A stretch of DNA of 64,000 bases from Parasphingorhabdus sp. (GCA_030373505.1 JAUCYS010000001.1:62001-126000); one strand, 5' to 3'; shown: positions 25,246 through 34,667, numbered from the stretch's first letter. The notes: a model not told the origin generated them from the sequence alone. Program-made: numbers and translations.

Positions 25246-26850
25246 CTAGCTCTTCAGCGGCTTGTTGAGCCGGTTGATCTCGCGTTCGGGTTCGACCTGC
25301 GTCGAGGCGCTTTTCAGCGCGCTCAGGGCGGCACCCGGTTCGACGCGCTGCAATTTCTGCAGCTCGCCCTTGAAGCGGCGCAATTCCTGTCCGCCCAATT
25401 GCGCACGTTCGACAAATTTGACCGACTGCGGATTGATCGTGCGGCCGCCGCGATAAAGTTCGTAATGGAGATGGGGGCCGGTAGACAGGCCGGTCGAGCC
25501 GATATAGCCGATGATCTGGCCCCTGCGGACCCGGGTGCCGTTGCGCACCGCGATCCGGCTCATATGGCCATAGCCGGAGGCGAGACCGCCGCCATGCTGC
25601 AGCTTCACATAATTGCCAAAGCCGCCCTTGCGGCCCGAATAGACCACCGTGCCATCGGTCACCGCATAGATCGGGGCACCATAGCCGCCGCCGAAATCCA
25701 TGCCGCTGTGCATGCGCTTGTAGCGCAGGATCGGATGTCGCCGCATGCCGTAGCTCGAGGTGATCCGTCCGTTGGTTGGCCGGGCCAGTTCGCCGTTCGA
25801 CTGGCCGACCCCGGAAGCCTCGAACCAGTTGGTGCGGCCGCCGCTCTGCCATTTCAGCATCTGCGCCGCTGGCTTGCCGTCGCGTTCCAGTCCGGCATAG
25901 ATGAGGTCGCCGACCTCCACCTCGCCGGTTTCGGCGCGCCGGTAGGAGAGGATGATGTCAAACTGGTCGCTGCTGCGAATGTCGCGGGATACGGACATTT
26001 TGGAGCCGATCACCTGCAGATATTTCTGGACCGCGTCTGACGGTGCGCCGGCCGCACGCGCCGACCGGTAGAGGCTGGAACCGACCGTGCCCTTGATGCG
26101 CAAGGGCGTATCGTCGACCAGGATCGGCTTGCGGTTCAGTTTCAGCCGGCCGCCGTCGCGGACGATTTCGAGATTGAGGTCAAAGCGCGCGCGAAAGGCG
26201 AGCTGGTCGAGCGGCCGTGCCTGATTCTTTGCCGGACGGCGCCCCAATATCACATCGATCTTGGTGCCCGGCCTGATGTCGCCCAGCGAAACCGCGCCGC
26301 CGACCAGGTCATTCACCTGGACGGCCTCTTCGCTGGCGACTCCGGCGCGTTGCAGCACCCGGCGCAGGCTGTCGCCGCGGCCCAGCGTGGCAACCAGCTC
26401 GATCGATGGCCGTTCGGGGCTTTCCGCCAGCGGGCGCACCGCGTCGGTGGCCGCCATCCGGATGCCGGTGTCGGACCCGTAAGCAAGCGGTGCGATCATT
26501 TGCGACCGGGCCTGGTCGGCGCGATAGCCGCTGAGCGGTTCCGGTCGATGGCCGGTGATCGGACCAAAATCGGGCAGGCAGCTGATCGCGAAACCGCACA
26601 GGGCGGTCAGGGTGACGAGGCCGCGAAACCAGGTCGGGCTGCCGATATCGACGCCCAGATCGGGGACCCAGTCGATTTCGGCCATATCGTCCCGCCACTC
26701 TGCGATTTTTTCTTGCAGGGAAGGAGCTTCGGGTAACGGCGACCGCAGGGGAGTTGTCGCTGCGATGGCAGCCCCCTGACCGTTCCATTCGATATCATCG
26801 ATACTCTTGAACAAACGCACCCCTCGGTGATGCAGGTTTTCGCCATACAT
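25246..26850 (-). CDS. M23 family murein endopeptidase
   Basis: A 534-residue envelope protein. One membrane segment lies at about 75-92 (VTLTALCGFAISCLP), followed by a LysM/OapA-like region (SLRRVLQRAGVASEEA), a linker, and the lysostaphin-type peptidase domain with the zinc motifs HSGMDFGG and HLHYELYRGG. It probably cleaves peptidoglycan cross-links in the periplasm during growth or division. The start is uncertain: ATG 26850 or a GTG ten codons later, which lies immediately behind GAGGGG. Divergent from the SUV3-like helicase. Confidence 0.9.
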   Translation of the reverse strand: MYGENLHHRGVRLFKSIDDIEWNGQGAAIAATTPLRSPLPEAPSLQEKIAEWRDDMAEIDWVPDLGVDIGSPTWFRGLVTLTALCGFAISCLPDFGPITGHRPEPLSGYRADQARSQMIAPLAYGSDTGIRMAATDAVRPLAESPERPSIELVATLGRGDSLRRVLQRAGVASEEAVQVNDLVGGAVSLGDIRPGTKIDVILGRRPAKNQARPLDQLAFRARFDLNLEIVRDGGRLKLNRKPILVDDTPLRIKGTVGSSLYRSARAAGAPSDAVQKYLQVIGSKMSVSRDIRSSDQFDIILSYRRAETGEVEVGDLIYAGLERDGKPAAQMLKWQSGGRTNWFEASGVGQSNGELARPTNGRITSSYGMRRHPILRYKRMHSGMDFGGGYGAPIYAVTDGTVVYSGRKGGFGNYVKLQHGGGLASGYGHMSRIAVRNGTRVRRGQIIGYIGSTGLSTGPHLHYELYRGGRTINPQSVKFVERAQLGGQELRRFKGELQKLQRVEPGAALSALKSASTQVEPEREINRLNKPLKS

Positions 26851-27019
26851 CCGATGTTTAGATTATCTCTGTGCAGGAAGTTGGTTAAAGTCAAATTAAG
26901 CCGCCACTATGAGTCTGGACATGCGGCGAGCCGTGTAAAATCACGGTTATCCGGTCTGCCGCTCCGCTTTTTGCACAAGCCCCTTGCAACTCTCCGCCCG
27001 ATCGGCTGTTGTGCGAACA

Positions 27020-29839
27020 ATGTCCCGGTTTTCCCAGTCGTCTCTTGTCGCCGTTCTCGGCCCGACCAATACCGGCAAAACCCATCTTGCCATCGAGCGC
27101 ATGTGTGCCCATTCAAGCGGGATGATCGGTTTTCCGCTGCGCCTGCTGGCGCGGGAAGTCTATGACCGGGTGGTGGCGCTCAAGGGCGCCAACCGGGTGG
27201 CGCTGGTCACCGGCGAGGAAAAGATCATCCCGAAAGATGCGCAGTGGTTTCTGTGCACCGCTGAAGCGATGCCGATGGACCGCGAATTTGCCTTTGTCGC
27301 GATCGACGAGGCGCAAATCGGTATCGATCCGGAACGCGGGCATATATTCACCGATCGCATGCTGCACGCACGCGGGCGGGATGAAACCATGATCCTGGGG
27401 TCGGAGAGCCTGCGGCCGCTGATCGAGGCGCTGCTGCCCGATGCCGAAATCGTCACCCGACCGCGCTTTTCGACGCTGAGCTATGCCGGTCCCCGGAAAT
27501 TGTCGCGGCTGCCCCGGCGCTCGGCGATCGTCGCCTTCTCGGTCGAGGATGTTTATGCGATTGCCGAGATGCTCCGGCGTCAGCATGGCGGCGCGGCGAT
27601 CGTCATGGGTTCGCTGTCGCCGCAGACCCGCAACGCGCAGGTCAAGATGTATCAGGATGGCGAGGTCGACTATCTGGTCGCCACCGACGCGATCGGCATG
27701 GGGCTGAATCTCGACGTCACCCATGTCGCCTTTGCCGCGCTGAAGAAATTTGACGGTCATCGCCGGCGCCGCCTCACTCTTGCGGAGATCGGCCAGATCG
27801 CCGGCCGGGCGGGTCGCCACCAGAAGGATGGCAGTTTCGGCATATTATCCGGGCTGGCTTCCTCCGATTCCCTGCAGCCGGAAGAAATCGAGAATCTGGA
27901 ATCGCATCGCTTTCCGAAGCTGGAATGGCTGTACTGGCGCAACGCGCGGCCGGACTTTGGCTCGGTCGAGAGCCTGATCCGGTCGCTCGAGGAAAAGCCG
28001 CAGGTCCGCAGATTGCACGCGGCGCCGGAAGCGGTCGATCTGGCGGTGCTGAAGCGGCTGGCGCAGGATCCGGCGCTGTCCGCGCTGGCGACATCGCCGG
28101 CGCAGGTGCGGCTGTTGTGGGAAGCGGCGTCGATTCCGGATTTTCGCAAGGTCGGTGCGGACCATCAGGCACGCTTTGTCGCATCGCTGTGGCCGCATCT
28201 TGCCACAGGGTCTGGAAAAATTCCCCATGCCCGGATGGCGCAGGAAATCGCTCGGCTGGAAAATGTCCAGGGCGATATCGCCACGCTCGGCGCGCGCATC
28301 GCTGCCGCGCGCAGCTGGAGCTATATCGCACAAAAATCCCGCTGGGTGGAGCAGCCCGAGGCGATGATGGATCGCACCCGCGCTCTGGAATCGCGGCTCA
28401 GCGATGCCATGCACAGCCTGCTGACCCAGCGTTTTGTCGACAAGCGCACACGGGTATTGCTGCGCGGTCTGCTGAAAGATACACTGCCGCAGGATGTCGT
28501 GGTCGATGAAGATGGCAGGGTCCTGGTCGAGGGGCAGGAATTGGGAACACTCAAGGGCTTCCAATTTCTCGTCCCTTCCGATAGCCGGAGAGAGGATCGC
28601 AAGATGCTGCTTGCGGCCGCAGAGAGATATTTGGGACGAATTATGACAGATAATGCAGACGCTCTAGCCAAGGCACCGGATTCGGTGCTGGCACTGGTCC
28701 CCGATGCCACGGGGCAGCCGGCGATCATGTGGGGCGACAGCCGACTGGCGGTTCTGGCCAGGGGCAAGACGCTGCTGCAGCCCGAGATCAGGTTCGAACG
28801 GTCGATCAAGGATATGGCGCCGGAAGACAGCCAGAAGGTCATCGACCGGGTCAAGGCCTGGGTCGACGCCATGAAGGCGAAGCATTTGCAGGGGCTGATG
28901 AAAATTGACGCGCTCGCCAATGATCCGGCAACTCCGCCGGCGGTTCGGGCCTTATTTGCGCAGATTGTCGATGCCGGCGGGATATTGTCCCGGCGCGATA
29001 TCGACCAGGCCGTCCGCGCGCTGGACAATGACATGCGCGGCCATGCCCGCCGTGCCGGTCTGGTGTTCGGCGCGCTCGATATTTTCCATCATGCGTTGAT
29101 GAAACCCGGTGCGGTGCTCTGGCGGACAGCGCTGTTCGCGGCCTTTGATTCCGAACCGATGATCGAGCAGGCGCCGGACAATGCGGTCCATCTCAAGCAG
29201 GGCACCTTTGCCGCCGCCCATCATGCAGCCCGGCTCGGTTTCCGCAGGATTGGCGATGATTATGTCCGGGTCGACATGGTCGAGCGGCTGGTCAAGGAGG
29301 CGCACGAGGCGCGCAAGCAGGGCGATATATTTGCCGTCGAGCCTGCGCTTGCGACCTCTCTCGGCCTGTCAGGCGCCTGTCACGAAGCGTTGCTGTCGCT
29401 CGCCGGCTTTGTCAAAAGCGATGCTCCGCCCGCTGCGGCGGAAAAGCCTGCCGCTGCCGACGGTTCGGCACCCCAGCCGACCGCCGACCAGGCAGACAAT
29501 GCGGATAATGCAGACAAGGCCGAGCCCGTGCCCGAAGCGGGCAAGACCGAAGAGGCCGCGGCATCGGACAGCGCCGAGACGGTCGCTGTGGAGCCGGATG
29601 CCGACCTCGTCGATGCTGTCGATTCTGCCGCCGCGCCGGAACCACCGGTTGCGGCGGTCCAATATTGGCGCTGGAAAGGCATGGCGCGCGCCCAGAAACG
29701 TAGCCAGTTCAAGTCCGGTGATAATCGTGCGAAAAAGCCCCGCAATACCCCTGTCAAGCGCAAACCGGAGCCCGTGCTGGCAACCGCTGGCGGCGCCTTT
29801 GCCGAACTGGCTGCGCTCAGGGACAGCATGAAAAAATAG
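27020..29839 (+). CDS. SUV3-like superfamily 2 RNA helicase
   Basis: A 939-residue ATP-dependent helicase related to mitochondrial SUV3. Motif I is GPTNTGKT (14-21), motif II is DEAQ in AIDEAQIGID, and motifs V-VI are ATDAIGMGLNLDVTHVAF and GQIAGRAGRHQKDG. After the helicase core comes a helical region, then from about residue 810 a low-complexity tail rich in Ala, Glu, Asp and Pro, ending in a basic segment. Bacterial members are common in alphaproteobacteria and are thought to act in RNA turnover, by analogy with SUV3-exonuclease complexes. It leads a helicase / S4 / ferredoxin cluster. Confidence 0.93.
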   Translation: MSRFSQSSLVAVLGPTNTGKTHLAIERMCAHSSGMIGFPLRLLAREVYDRVVALKGANRVALVTGEEKIIPKDAQWFLCTAEAMPMDREFAFVAIDEAQIGIDPERGHIFTDRMLHARGRDETMILGSESLRPLIEALLPDAEIVTRPRFSTLSYAGPRKLSRLPRRSAIVAFSVEDVYAIAEMLRRQHGGAAIVMGSLSPQTRNAQVKMYQDGEVDYLVATDAIGMGLNLDVTHVAFAALKKFDGHRRRRLTLAEIGQIAGRAGRHQKDGSFGILSGLASSDSLQPEEIENLESHRFPKLEWLYWRNARPDFGSVESLIRSLEEKPQVRRLHAAPEAVDLAVLKRLAQDPALSALATSPAQVRLLWEAASIPDFRKVGADHQARFVASLWPHLATGSGKIPHARMAQEIARLENVQGDIATLGARIAAARSWSYIAQKSRWVEQPEAMMDRTRALESRLSDAMHSLLTQRFVDKRTRVLLRGLLKDTLPQDVVVDEDGRVLVEGQELGTLKGFQFLVPSDSRREDRKMLLAAAERYLGRIMTDNADALAKAPDSVLALVPDATGQPAIMWGDSRLAVLARGKTLLQPEIRFERSIKDMAPEDSQKVIDRVKAWVDAMKAKHLQGLMKIDALANDPATPPAVRALFAQIVDAGGILSRRDIDQAVRALDNDMRGHARRAGLVFGALDIFHHALMKPGAVLWRTALFAAFDSEPMIEQAPDNAVHLKQGTFAAAHHAARLGFRRIGDDYVRVDMVERLVKEAHEARKQGDIFAVEPALATSLGLSGACHEALLSLAGFVKSDAPPAAAEKPAAADGSAPQPTADQADNADNADKAEPVPEAGKTEEAAASDSAETVAVEPDADLVDAVDSAAAPEPPVAAVQYWRWKGMARAQKRSQFKSGDNRAKKPRNTPVKRKPEPVLATAGGAFAELAALRDSMKK

Positions 29840-29848
29840 GATGCAGGC

Positions 29849-30151
29849 TTGAGCAGCAGAGCAGCGGATCCGAACCCCGCAGCGCTTCCTGCGCTGCGGA
29901 TAGACAAGCTGCTCTGGTTCCTGCGCTTTGCCCATAACCGGGTGCTGGCGCGCAAGCTGGCGGAAAAGGGGCATGTCCGGATGAACGGCCGCCGCATCGA
30001 GCGTGGCCATGTCAAGGTGCGGCAGGGCGACATCCTCACCATCCCGCAAGGCCAGCTGGTGCATGTGGTGCGGATCATCGCATTGCCCGAGCGCCGGAGC
30101 AGCGCCGCGCAGGCGCAATCCTGCTATGAGATATTGCAGACTGGTAATTGA
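29849..30151 (+). CDS. S4-domain RNA-binding protein (Hsp15/HslR-like)
   Basis: A 100-residue basic protein with a single S4 RNA-binding domain (LRIDKLLWFLRFAHNRVLAR, KGHVRMNGRRIERG). E. coli Hsp15 binds stalled 50S subunits that still carry a peptidyl-tRNA; a like role is inferred. The start is a TTG at 29849 behind AGGATGCAGG, nine bases after the helicase stop. Its place directly behind the RNA helicase supports a shared RNA or ribosome function. Confidence 0.9.
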   Translation: MSSRAADPNPAALPALRIDKLLWFLRFAHNRVLARKLAEKGHVRMNGRRIERGHVKVRQGDILTIPQGQLVHVVRIIALPERRSSAAQAQSCYEILQTGN

Positions 30152-30171
30152 ATTAGCGGCCAAACCAACTG

Positions 30172-30200
30172 TTGACGTGCCAGAAATTGCGCAATAGCTA
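30172..30200 (+). promoter_or_regulatory. predicted sigma70-type promoter of fdxA
   Basis: TTGACG at 30172-30177 and TAGCTA at 30195-30200 with 17-base spacing lie 55 bases before the ferredoxin ATG. This suggests that fdxA is not only read through from the helicase operon. Confidence 0.55.
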
Positions 30201-30255
30201 GGACGAGATTTCTGACCTCGAGTGGCGGACCGGATTAGGGGAGTTTCACGACCAT

Positions 30256-30594
30256 ATGACTTATGTTGTTACCGAAGCCTGCATCAAATGCAAATATATG
30301 GACTGTGTGGAAGTCTGCCCGGTGGATTGCTTTTACGAAGGCGAGAACATGCTGGTCATCAACCCCAGCGAGTGCATTGATTGCGGCGTCTGTGAACCGG
30401 AATGCCCTGCCGAAGCCATTCTGCCCGATACCGAGGACGGTCTTGAAAAATGGCTGGAGGTGAATACCAAATTCTCCGAAGAGTGGCCGAATATCACCGT
30501 CAGCCGCGAGCCACCGGCCGACGCCGACGAGTTCAAGGGCATGGAAGGCAAGTTTGAAGCCTTTTTCTCGGAAAAACCCGGCGAGGGCGATTAA
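30256..30594 (+). CDS. fdxA: seven-iron ferredoxin
   Basis: A 112-residue low-potential electron carrier with a 3Fe-4S and a 4Fe-4S cluster. The Cys pattern matches Azotobacter-type FdI: Cys9, Cys17 and Cys50 for the 3Fe cluster and Cys21, Cys40, Cys43 and Cys46 for the 4Fe cluster, with extra Cys12 and Cys25. The C-terminal extension (about 60-112) is the usual one for this type. It converges on the Sel1 gene with a four-base overlap of stops. The electron partner is not identified here. Confidence 0.96.
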   Translation: MTYVVTEACIKCKYMDCVEVCPVDCFYEGENMLVINPSECIDCGVCEPECPAEAILPDTEDGLEKWLEVNTKFSEEWPNITVSREPPADADEFKGMEGKFEAFFSEKPGEGD

Positions 30595-31538
30595 GGACTA
30601 TTTTGCGGATCATATTTCGCAGATAATTCATCCAGCATCTCGAGCATTTTCTCTGACTTGGCGCGCTGTTCGGGCTGATACGCATTGGTTTTTGCCAATT
30701 CGAACCACTCCCGAGCCACCTTCATCTTTTTGAGATCGATGCCGGTGATTTTGTCGTCCGTATAGATGAACATCTTGGTTACATTTGCGTTGCCCAGATG
30801 GAATGAGGCATCCTTGCGCCCGGCTTGATAGGATGTCTTCCACCATTTCTCCGCTTCTTCTCTGTTCCTCTCGACGCCATCACCATTCCAGTAAATCTGG
30901 GCAAGAACGAACGACGCATTGGCGTGTTTTTGTTCAGCGGCGGCCATGAACCATTTGCGCGCTTCGACAACATCTTTTGCGACGACCTCCCCAAGCAGAA
31001 GGTAGCCGGCCAGATCGGCTTGAGCGTCAGCCACGCCCGCCTCCGCCGCTTCCCGGCAAAGCGCCATGCCCCGATCGATGTCCATTGCACCACCCTCCGC
31101 CGCGATAAGCATGTTGCCATAGGCGCATTTGGCTTTGGGATATCCCAGTTCAGCAGCTTGTTTGTAGAGTGATCTCGCTTGGCTATAATCCTTTGGCCTG
31201 CCATCGCCGGAATAGGAGCAGGTCGCGAGATTGTGCAATGTGTCCGGTCTCACTTCCACCACTCGCTCAAAATAGGAGCAGGCCTTGGCATTGTCCCGTT
31301 CGAAGCCAAAGGCTCCAGAGTGAATTTCGCCGAGCAATTCCAGGGCGCTGTCATCTCCTGTGCGGCCTAATGCGTCGAGAGAGTCCATCATTGCGACATT
31401 GCCGATTTCATCGCGCGCGTTCAGCAGATCACGGACTTCCTCGGTAACCGCAATTTCTGCTTCTGCTGGGGACGGTTCTGTTTGGGCACCAACAATCAGC
31501 AGTGGCAGGACCAATTGCAGAAGTAGCGATTGCAACAT
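30591..31538 (-). CDS. Sel1-repeat exported protein
   Basis: A 315-residue protein with a signal peptide ([18 protein letters not shown]) and about five Sel1-like/TPR repeats, e.g. [18 protein letters not shown] and [18 protein letters not shown]. Such repeats form a curved helical scaffold for protein partners in the periplasm. ATG 31538 is chosen because GGAGG lies just upstream, rather than an ATG five codons earlier. The gene sits, in opposite orientation, between fdxA and carD. Confidence 0.87.
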   Translation of the reverse strand: MLQSLLLQLVLPLLIVGAQTEPSPAEAEIAVTEEVRDLLNARDEIGNVAMMDSLDALGRTGDDSALELLGEIHSGAFGFERDNAKACSYFERVVEVRPDTLHNLATCSYSGDGRPKDYSQARSLYKQAAELGYPKAKCAYGNMLIAAEGGAMDIDRGMALCREAAEAGVADAQADLAGYLLLGEVVAKDVVEARKWFMAAAEQKHANASFVLAQIYWNGDGVERNREEAEKWWKTSYQAGRKDASFHLGNANVTKMFIYTDDKITGIDLKKMKVAREWFELAKTNAYQPEQRAKSEKMLEMLDELSAKYDPQNSP

Positions 31539-31839
31539 CAAGCCTCCGACCATCTTGCGGAGCGTTAGATTAGATCAAGTCGAGTCGAATCGCAATCAAC
31601 ACCGCCGATGGGAATGGTTTGTGTATCCCGTTCACGATTCCATGATCGGTTGTGCATTGCAACGATAAATTGCTTTTTTGTGACGAATCTGTTAATGATG
31701 CGCCAGTTGGCGGCTGGACACTCGTGGGAGCGGGCAGTGTTCGGTCGTTAAACATATGTACGAAAGGGTTTTTTCGTCACTGACCACGAAAATCGAACGT
31801 TAGCAGCGTTCTTTTCCAATGTACCAAGAAAGGCTTTTT
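31539..31839. other. gap between Sel1 gene and carD
   Basis: No gene is supported in these 301 bases. The right part should hold the carD promoter and leader. Two short hairpins are visible: ACGAAA/TTTCGT (31760-31765 with 31772-31777) and GAACG/CGTTC (31795-31799 with 31807-31811), the latter followed by TTTT just before the carD ribosome-binding site, so an attenuator is possible but weak. Confidence 0.4.
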
Positions 31840-32370
31840 ATGGCTGCGAATGTGCTGTCCTTTGATGTGGGCGATTATGTTGTTTATCCAAAACACGGCG
31901 TTGGCCGGGTTGTCGAGCTGCAAAATGAAGAAATTGCCGGCATGCAACTCGAACTCTATGTTTTGCGCTTCGAAAAAGAGCGGATGACCTTGCGGGTTCC
32001 GACCAACAAGGCAGAAGGCGTCGGAATGCGCAAACTGTCGTCGGACAAGACGCTCAAGGAAGCCATGGAAACGCTGAAAGCGAAGCCCAAGGTCAAGCGG
32101 TCGATGTGGTCGCGCCGGGCCCAGGAATATGAAGCGAAGATCAATTCCGGCGATCTGGTATCGATTGCCGAAGTGACCCGCGACCTGTTCCGCGCCGACG
32201 ACCAGCCGGAACAAAGCTATTCCGAACGGCAGATTTTTGAAGCGGCGTCCAGCCGTCTCGCTCGCGAACTGGCGGCGATGGAAGAAACCGACGAGCCGAC
32301 GGCTCTGACGAAGATTCTGGAAATCCTCAATATCGCTGCACCGCAATATTACGAGAACAAGGACGATTGA
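31840..32370 (+). CDS. carD: CarD/CdnL family transcription factor
   Basis: A 176-residue protein that binds RNA polymerase beta and stabilises open promoter complexes. The N-terminal RNAP-interaction domain (FDVGDYVVYPKHGVGRV ...) is a Tudor-like fold also found in the repair factor Mfd, and the C-terminal helical domain (about 70-170) binds DNA upstream of the -10 box. ATG 31840 follows AAAGG; an ATG seven codons earlier would add MYQERLF. Single gene with its own terminator. Confidence 0.95.
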   Translation: MAANVLSFDVGDYVVYPKHGVGRVVELQNEEIAGMQLELYVLRFEKERMTLRVPTNKAEGVGMRKLSSDKTLKEAMETLKAKPKVKRSMWSRRAQEYEAKINSGDLVSIAEVTRDLFRADDQPEQSYSERQIFEAASSRLARELAAMEETDEPTALTKILEILNIAAPQYYENKDD

Positions 32371-32404
32371 TCGACGCACCTGCGTTTTTCGTCGAAACCA
32401 TCAA

Positions 32405-32440
32405 GGGGTTGCCGCAGCAATGTGGCAACCCCTTTTTTTT
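32405..32440 (+). terminator. intrinsic terminator of carD
   Basis: A perfect nine-base stem GGGGTTGCC (32405-32413) / GGCAACCCC (32424-32432) is followed by eight T residues, 35 bases past the carD stop. Confidence 0.95.
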
Positions 32441-32472
32441 GCGGTGAGGGCGTTGCAATATTTTGGTTGATC

Positions 32473-32518
32473 TCCTCCACGGACAGGCGTATTATATACA
32501 TAATACAGTGATGGAGGA
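32473..32518 (+). promoter_or_regulatory. possible ribosome-binding-site-sequestering hairpin
   Basis: TCCTCCAC at 32473-32480 is complementary to GTG and GGAGGA at 32508-32518 with a two-base bulge, so the Shine-Dalgarno of the DUF2807 gene at 32523 could be masked. The region between holds a perfect TATTAT/ATAATA palindrome (32490-32505) that may also be an operator or -10 element. It acts on RNA only if transcription starts upstream of 32473. Confidence 0.35.
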
Positions 32519-32522
32519 CTAG

Positions 32523-33263
32523 ATGAAGAAAATCCTATTTTTGGCGCCGCTGCTGATGCTTGCCGGCTGCGAAGGCTCGATCGCCGAGGCGGTCGGCGAT
32601 GCCGCTTCGGGAAACAGCAGCTTCTCCGACGGGATTGCGATCAGCACCAGCGCCAGCAACCCCGGCGAATTTGCCGGAGTCACCCTGGCGGGGCCGGACA
32701 ATATCATTTTCACCAGGGGCGACTTTTCGATCCGGGCCGAAGGGGACGCCGGTGCCCTCGAGCAGCTGCGCTACAAGATTTCCGGTGACGAGATAAAGAT
32801 CGGCCGCGAACAAAGCCGCTCAACCGTTGGGGACAGCGACCGGGCGACGATCTATCTCAGCGCGCCTTCGCTGAAAAGCGCCAAGCTGGCCGGTTCGGGC
32901 AATCTCGACGTCGATGCGATGACCACGGAATCGGTGAAACTGAGTATCGCCGGCTCCGGCAATATCCGGGTGGCGAAGATTGATACCAGTGCGCTGGATT
33001 CAAGAATTGCCGGTTCCGGTAATCTGACCCTGGCGGGCAAAGCGGATACGGTCGACATCTCGATTGCCGGATCGGGCGATGTCAGCGGCAAGGATCTGAA
33101 AGCCGACAGCGCCAGCATCTCGATCGCCGGTAGCGGCGATGTCGAGCTGTCTTCGGACGGGTCCGTCAATGCCAAGGTCATGGGGTCGGGTGACGTGCGG
33201 ATTCTCGGTGATGCCAAGTGCAAATCGCGGGCCATGGGATCGGGCGAGATAACCTGCGGATGA
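32523..33263 (+). CDS. DUF2807 (head GIN domain) lipoprotein
   Basis: A 246-residue lipoprotein (lipobox LAGC, Cys16) whose mature part is a DUF2807 domain. The second half is a series of short beta repeats with the recurring tetrapeptide-like unit IAGSGN or IAGSGD (at least six copies), as expected for a single-stranded parallel beta-helix. Members are secreted or surface proteins of unknown function, common in Bacteroidetes and sphingomonads. It has a strong GGAGG site five bases before the ATG. A methyltransferase and a second DUF2807 gene follow in the same direction. Confidence 0.88.
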   Translation: MKKILFLAPLLMLAGCEGSIAEAVGDAASGNSSFSDGIAISTSASNPGEFAGVTLAGPDNIIFTRGDFSIRAEGDAGALEQLRYKISGDEIKIGREQSRSTVGDSDRATIYLSAPSLKSAKLAGSGNLDVDAMTTESVKLSIAGSGNIRVAKIDTSALDSRIAGSGNLTLAGKADTVDISIAGSGDVSGKDLKADSASISIAGSGDVELSSDGSVNAKVMGSGDVRILGDAKCKSRAMGSGEITCG

Positions 33264-33323
33264 ACCGCTGCCGCTGCTGAAATCGCTTGGCGATCTGCTG
33301 CGCCTGTGGCAGATTCGCCGGTG

Positions 33324-33947
33324 ATGCCAAATCTATGGGAAAAATACGCGGTTCCAAGGCTGATCCGGTTCGCCTGCTCGCAACCGGCGGTGATGAAAGA
33401 CCGCAGCAAGATCGTGCCCAGGGCGGATGGCGCGGTGCTTGAACTTGGCTGCGGCGGCGGGATCAATCTGCAATTTTACGACCGGAGCCGCGTTACCAGC
33501 CTGACCGGTCTCGATCCGTCCGCAGAATTGCTCGACTATACCCGCCGGGAAGCGAGCGAACGCGGCTTTGCCATGGAAATTATTGACGGTATTGGCGAGG
33601 CCATGCCTTTTGCCGATGCGAGTTTTGATACGGTGCTGACGACCTTCACGCTCTGTTCGGTGCAGGACGGGGCGCAGGTCCTGTCCGAAATGCGGCGGGT
33701 GTTGAAACCCGGCGGCAAGATTCTGTTTCTCGAACATGGCCGGGCGCCCGACAAGGGACCGGAAAAATGGCAGCAGCGGATCGAGCCGGTGTGGAAATAT
33801 ATTGCCGGCGGATGCCATCTGCATCGGCCGGTCAGCAAATTGTTTGAAGCCGGGGGCTTCGCCCTGGCGGACAGTCACGGCCATTATGCCCCGAAAACGC
33901 CGCGCTGGCTGGGCTGGATGGAATCAGGAGAGGCCCGACCATTATGA
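33324..33947 (+). CDS. class I SAM-dependent methyltransferase
   Basis: A 207-residue cytoplasmic methyltransferase of the UbiE/Methyltransf_11 kind. Motif I is LELGCGGGINLQFY, the acidic end of strand 2 lies in TGLDPSAELL, motif II is DTVLTTFTLCSV and motif III is KPGGKILFLEHG. The sequence resembles phospholipid N-methyltransferases and small-molecule enzymes, but the substrate is not evident. Start taken as ATG 33324 (GTG 33306 also open). It overlaps the next DUF2807 gene by ATGA. Confidence 0.88.
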   Translation: MPNLWEKYAVPRLIRFACSQPAVMKDRSKIVPRADGAVLELGCGGGINLQFYDRSRVTSLTGLDPSAELLDYTRREASERGFAMEIIDGIGEAMPFADASFDTVLTTFTLCSVQDGAQVLSEMRRVLKPGGKILFLEHGRAPDKGPEKWQQRIEPVWKYIAGGCHLHRPVSKLFEAGGFALADSHGHYAPKTPRWLGWMESGEARPL

Positions 33948-34651
33948 GACTGCTGCCCGTTGTTCTGGTCTCCGTCTCGCTGCTGCTGTCCTCGGCAGGG
34001 CAGGCGGCGGAACGCAAATTTTCGATCTTCGGTTTTGACGATATCCGGATCGGCAATGGCGTCGATGTGGTGCTGACCTCCGGCAAGGGGCCGTCGGCGC
34101 GAGCGGAAGGCAGTAACCGCGAGATTCTGGACCGGGTCTCGCTGCAGAAAAACGGCAAGCAGCTGGTCGTGTCGGTGCGGCCCAAGTCGCTCGACCGGAA
34201 CAATTATGAAGAGGATGCACCGGTCACTCTCTATCTCAGCAGCTTTGCGATCGAGAATCTGACGCACATGGGTTCCGGCATGGTCACGCTCGACACATTG
34301 TCTGGCCGGACGCCGAAAGTGCGGCTTGGCGGCTTTGGCACGCTCCGGATCGATTCGGTGGAGGCCGACCGGCTTGACGTGGTGATGGCCGGTGGTGGCC
34401 AGCTGACGATGGCTGGAGAAGCGGTCGCCGCCCGGCTCGAATTGCAGGGCGCGAGTATTTTCGAAAGCCCGAATCTGGAGGTCGAAAAGCTGATTCTGAT
34501 CCAGCGCGGCCCGGTCAGCAGCCATCTGGCGGTCGAGCGGGAAGCGAATATCACCAATTTCGGTACCGGACGCATCCAGATCGAGGGCCGCCCCAATTGC
34601 ATGGTACGAACCGACGGATCAGCGGAAATCATCTGCAACCCGGACCGTTAG
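33944..34651 (+). CDS. DUF2807 (head GIN domain) periplasmic protein
   Basis: A 235-residue protein with a cleavable signal peptide (RLLPVVLVSVSLLLSSAGQAAE) and no lipobox, followed by a DUF2807 domain (IFGFDDIRIGNGVDVVL through the beta-helix). Unlike its neighbour at 32523 it lacks the repeated IAGSGN units and is less repetitive. It shares the ATGA overlap with the methyltransferase, so it should be translated with it. Function unknown. Confidence 0.87.
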   Translation: MRLLPVVLVSVSLLLSSAGQAAERKFSIFGFDDIRIGNGVDVVLTSGKGPSARAEGSNREILDRVSLQKNGKQLVVSVRPKSLDRNNYEEDAPVTLYLSSFAIENLTHMGSGMVTLDTLSGRTPKVRLGGFGTLRIDSVEADRLDVVMAGGGQLTMAGEAVAARLELQGASIFESPNLEVEKLILIQRGPVSSHLAVEREANITNFGTGRIQIEGRPNCMVRTDGSAEIICNPDR

Positions 34652-34667
34652 GCGCCGGGCAGGAAGA

